From assembly GCA_012963185.1 (NCBI GenBank), contig DTWD01000621.1, positions 1-17,010 of the forward strand: 17,010 nucleotides of DNA, read 5' to 3'. The notes beneath the pieces are model-generated. The model searched no databases, was not told the DNA's origin, and saw only the letters and a list, made by a program, of their open reading frames with translations. This stretch comes from Acidobacteriota bacterium (GTDB taxonomy: Bacteria; Acidobacteriota; Vicinamibacteria; Vicinamibacterales; UBA8438). Position numbers and translations under genes: made by a program. Positions 15,190-17,010 of this stretch are shown in pieces (the first letter of the stretch is position 1; each line of letters begins with the position of its first letter).

Positions 15190-16178
15190 TAAAGACGTTC
15201 CGGCTCGCAGTTCTCTCAGTGTTGCTTATTACTCCAATTCTTCTCGGAGCGCAGACCGCACGTTTGCGTCTTGGGAGTGTGTTGCCCGCTAATTCTCTTT
15301 GGGATCGGTCACTTAAGGAGATGGCAAATGGCTGGCAGCAGGCAACAGGCGGTCGGGTTCGTTTGCAAGTCCGACCCTCGTCCGGAGACGAGTCGACACT
15401 ACTTCGCCGCATGCGTATGAATAACCCTCAGGTTGCGGCACTGTCACCATTAGGTTTACAGGAAATCGACGAAGCCTTCAATGTTTTTGGCGTGCCATTT
15501 TTCTTTGAATCTGAGGCCGAAGCGGTGCAGGTGTTGGAGGATTTAACTCCTCGTCTTCGTGCTGTGCTTGCCGAGAATAATTTAGTACTTCTTAACTGGG
15601 GACATGGTGGCTGGGTACACATTTTTTCGGGTACATCGATCAGCACTCTCGACGATCTTCGCGGAGCCAAGCTCTTTACGTCGGCGGGTGATGATGGTGT
15701 CGTGAATTGGTATAAGGAAAACGGTTTCCAGCCGGTGCCATTAGCTTTAACTGACGTGCTTATGGGCCTTAATACTGGCTTAATAGATGCGTACCCTAGT
15801 TCGCCCTACAGCGCGCTCGTGTTTCAATGGTACCGACAGACATCACACATGCTGGACGTGCCACTTGCTCCATTGTTCGGCGCCACGGTGATGAGTCAAC
15901 GTGCCTGGCAACGTATCAGTGACGCAGATCAGAAGGCCATATTGGATGTGGCAGCTGACACGCAGCAGTCGATGTTTATTGAGGTGCCGCAGCAGGACGA
16001 TGAAGCGGTTCGCGAAATGAAGTCCCGTGGGCTCAATGTTGCCGGCGTTAACGAGTCTCAAGCGGCAGTGTTTCGGTCCGAAGCAGAGAATCTGACGGCA
16101 TCTTGGAGAGGTAGTATGGTTCCGGGGGACATCTATGATGCGGCCGTCGAAGCCCGAAACCGATACCGAAGCCGTTAA
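15186..16178 (+). CDS. tatP: TatP/DctP-type TRAP solute-binding protein
   Basis: A 330-residue periplasmic binding protein. The signal peptide covers about 1-23 (hydrophobic LAVLSVLLITPILL, cleavage near GAQ). The mature part has the DctP fold landmarks: RLRLGSVLP at 26-34, FNVFGVPFFF at 98-107, LNWGHGGW at 136-143, and the core LDDLRGAKLFTSAG...PVPLALTDVLMGLNTGLIDAY at about 155-203. In ordinary DctP proteins the segment after DLRG reads like KIRVPG and its Arg clamps the ligand carboxylate; here the position is Phe164. Loss of this Arg is a known trait of TPAT binding proteins, which are thought to bind other, perhaps hydrophobic, ligands. It is coupled to tatT by a 4-base overlap. Confidence 0.9.
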   Translation: MIKTFRLAVLSVLLITPILLGAQTARLRLGSVLPANSLWDRSLKEMANGWQQATGGRVRLQVRPSSGDESTLLRRMRMNNPQVAALSPLGLQEIDEAFNVFGVPFFFESEAEAVQVLEDLTPRLRAVLAENNLVLLNWGHGGWVHIFSGTSISTLDDLRGAKLFTSAGDDGVVNWYKENGFQPVPLALTDVLMGLNTGLIDAYPSSPYSALVFQWYRQTSHMLDVPLAPLFGATVMSQRAWQRISDADQKAILDVAADTQQSMFIEVPQQDDEAVREMKSRGLNVAGVNESQAAVFRSEAENLTASWRGSMVPGDIYDAAVEARNRYRSR

Positions 16179-16258
16179 TAAGTTATTTGCTGTTCATTCC
16201 ATCCGTATCCAGTCGCTACAGGTCTCTGCTGACCACCCTCTGATACCATCACGTTCGG

Positions 16259-17010
16259 ATGACCTCATCGTTCGACTCTGACGCTGACCGCCAAATCCAA
16301 GCCGTCAGTGTGATTCATACGGCTGAAGAGTGGCTAGCGTCGGTCTCGCTGGCGCTGATGATGCTGTTGCCGTTGGCTGAAATTGTCGTTCGACCTTTTG
16401 TTGCCGGTGGTATTCCGGGTTCTATTCCTTTCGTTGAGCATCTGACTCTATGGGTAGGATTTATTGGTGCATGCGTGGCGGCACGTAGCGGTAAGTTGAT
16501 TGCTCTTACAACAGCCACATTTATTCCAGAAGGCATATTTAGAACAGTCGCACGAACCTTTTCAGCAACAGTAGGGGCCATGGTTTCGACATTGTTGGCT
16601 TGGGCTGCGTTGGATGTCGTTGCGATTGAGATGGAATTTGGCCGTGAGATTGCTCTCGGAATCCCGTCGTGGATGTTTCAACTGGTGTTGCCTGTCGCTT
16701 TTGGAGGCATTGGGTTGCGTTTGGCATGGGCGGCTGGAAGTTTTTGGCCGAGGGTAGTCGCATGGCTGGGTATGAGCGCCGGCAGTTTGTTTGAATATTC
16801 GTGGGAGTCCTTTGATGGCGCAGCTGGTTGGCCATGGGTCGTGCTCTTGGTACTTGCGGCGATTGCGGGAGCCCCGATCTTCTCTGTTTTGGCCGGTGCC
16901 GCTGCATTTTTGTACATGGTGAATGGCTTTGATCCTGCCGTCGTTCCGTTGTTTGCATACGACCTAGCTACTGAACCCCACCTGCCCTCCATTCCCCTGT
17001 TTACGCTGAC
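16259..17010 (+). CDS. Fused DctQ-DctM TRAP permease, 3' end beyond window
   Basis: The open frame runs from ATG 16259 (after an in-frame TGA at 16241-16243) through the window end, 250 complete codons so far. Residues about 25-160 form the small DctQ membrane subunit: hydrophobic spans near 25-44 and 62-77 (HLTLWVGFIGACVAARSGKL contains the typical W..F.GA..A.R.GK pattern), 104-122 and 138-160. From about 191 the sequence continues into the start of DctM: hydrophobic WPWVVLLVLAAIAGAPIFSV at 191-210, then DPAVVPLF and LPSIPLFTL at 242-250, a recognised DctM start. So Q and M are one polypeptide. It follows tatP after 80 bases with no strong ribosome-binding site and completes the tripartite transporter. 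Confidence 0.88.
   Translation, partial: MTSSFDSDADRQIQAVSVIHTAEEWLASVSLALMMLLPLAEIVVRPFVAGGIPGSIPFVEHLTLWVGFIGACVAARSGKLIALTTATFIPEGIFRTVARTFSATVGAMVSTLLAWAALDVVAIEMEFGREIALGIPSWMFQLVLPVAFGGIGLRLAWAAGSFWPRVVAWLGMSAGSLFEYSWESFDGAAGWPWVVLLVLAAIAGAPIFSVLAGAAAFLYMVNGFDPAVVPLFAYDLATEPHLPSIPLFTL

Noticed and set aside
16315..16992. Three long minus-strand open frames
   Set aside because: They are antisense to the DctQ-DctM gene, whose hydrophobic codon content opens the opposite strand; their products are low-complexity and unlike any family.
1..17010. CRISPR array, insertion sequence, prophage or integron
   Set aside because: No regularly spaced direct repeats, transposase, integrase or phage structural gene was seen; the window reads as ordinary chromosome apart from the noted features.

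Overview
The window carries bacterial chromosomal DNA of intermediate GC with single-copy housekeeping and accessory genes on both strands. It shows no insertion sequence, CRISPR array, rRNA or phage gene. The encoded envelope is Gram-negative: an exported L-asparaginase, a small beta-barrel outer-membrane protein, a lipoprotein and a periplasmic TRAP binding protein. Gene content (a TatT/TatP/DctQM TRAP system, an AMP-ligase/carrier/acyltransferase fusion, an exported isoaspartyl methyltransferase) would suit an Acidobacteriota-like lineage, but that assignment is inference from remembered families, not from a search.

Layout. 1-73 is the 3' part of a tRNA-Ala(GGC), missing three 5' bases. 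82-1403 (minus) holds a type II L-asparaginase and a small HicB-like protein. 1404-2548 is gene-poor, with an AT-rich stretch carrying three same-direction DnaA-box-like nonamers, a palindrome, and only weak ORFs. 2549-2734 (minus) is a second small protein sharing a sequence pattern with the first. 2832-4615 (plus) runs zinc-ribbon-like protein, a DnaJ-like protein lacking a J domain, and Mrp/ApbC Fe-S carrier ATPase. 4632-6519 (minus) holds an isoaspartyl methyltransferase with an N-terminal membrane/signal segment, then glucokinase. 6634-7758 (plus) is an unusual BRCT + MerR-like + TPR protein. 7840-10371 (minus) is an 843-residue acyl-activating/acyltransferase fusion. 10424-11083 (minus) is an outer-membrane beta-barrel-like protein, divergent from a PLP threonine/serine dehydratase (11124-12107, plus). 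12060-14133 (minus) is a SUMF1-domain protein whose end overlaps the start of a CCA-adding enzyme.

14215 to the right edge (plus) is the clearest multi-gene system: a TatT-type TPR lipoprotein, a DctP-type solute-binding protein that starts inside the tatT stop codon, and a fused DctQ-DctM permease cut by the window end. This is a TPR-associated TRAP transporter (TPAT). The binding protein lacks the arginine that clamps carboxylates in ordinary DctP proteins, so its ligand may not be a classic organic acid.

The points most worth a second look are the BRCT/MerR/TPR fusion, the TPAT system with its altered binding site, the pair of small HicB-like proteins flanking the gene-poor DnaA-box region, and the run of cysteine-motif proteins leading to mrp.
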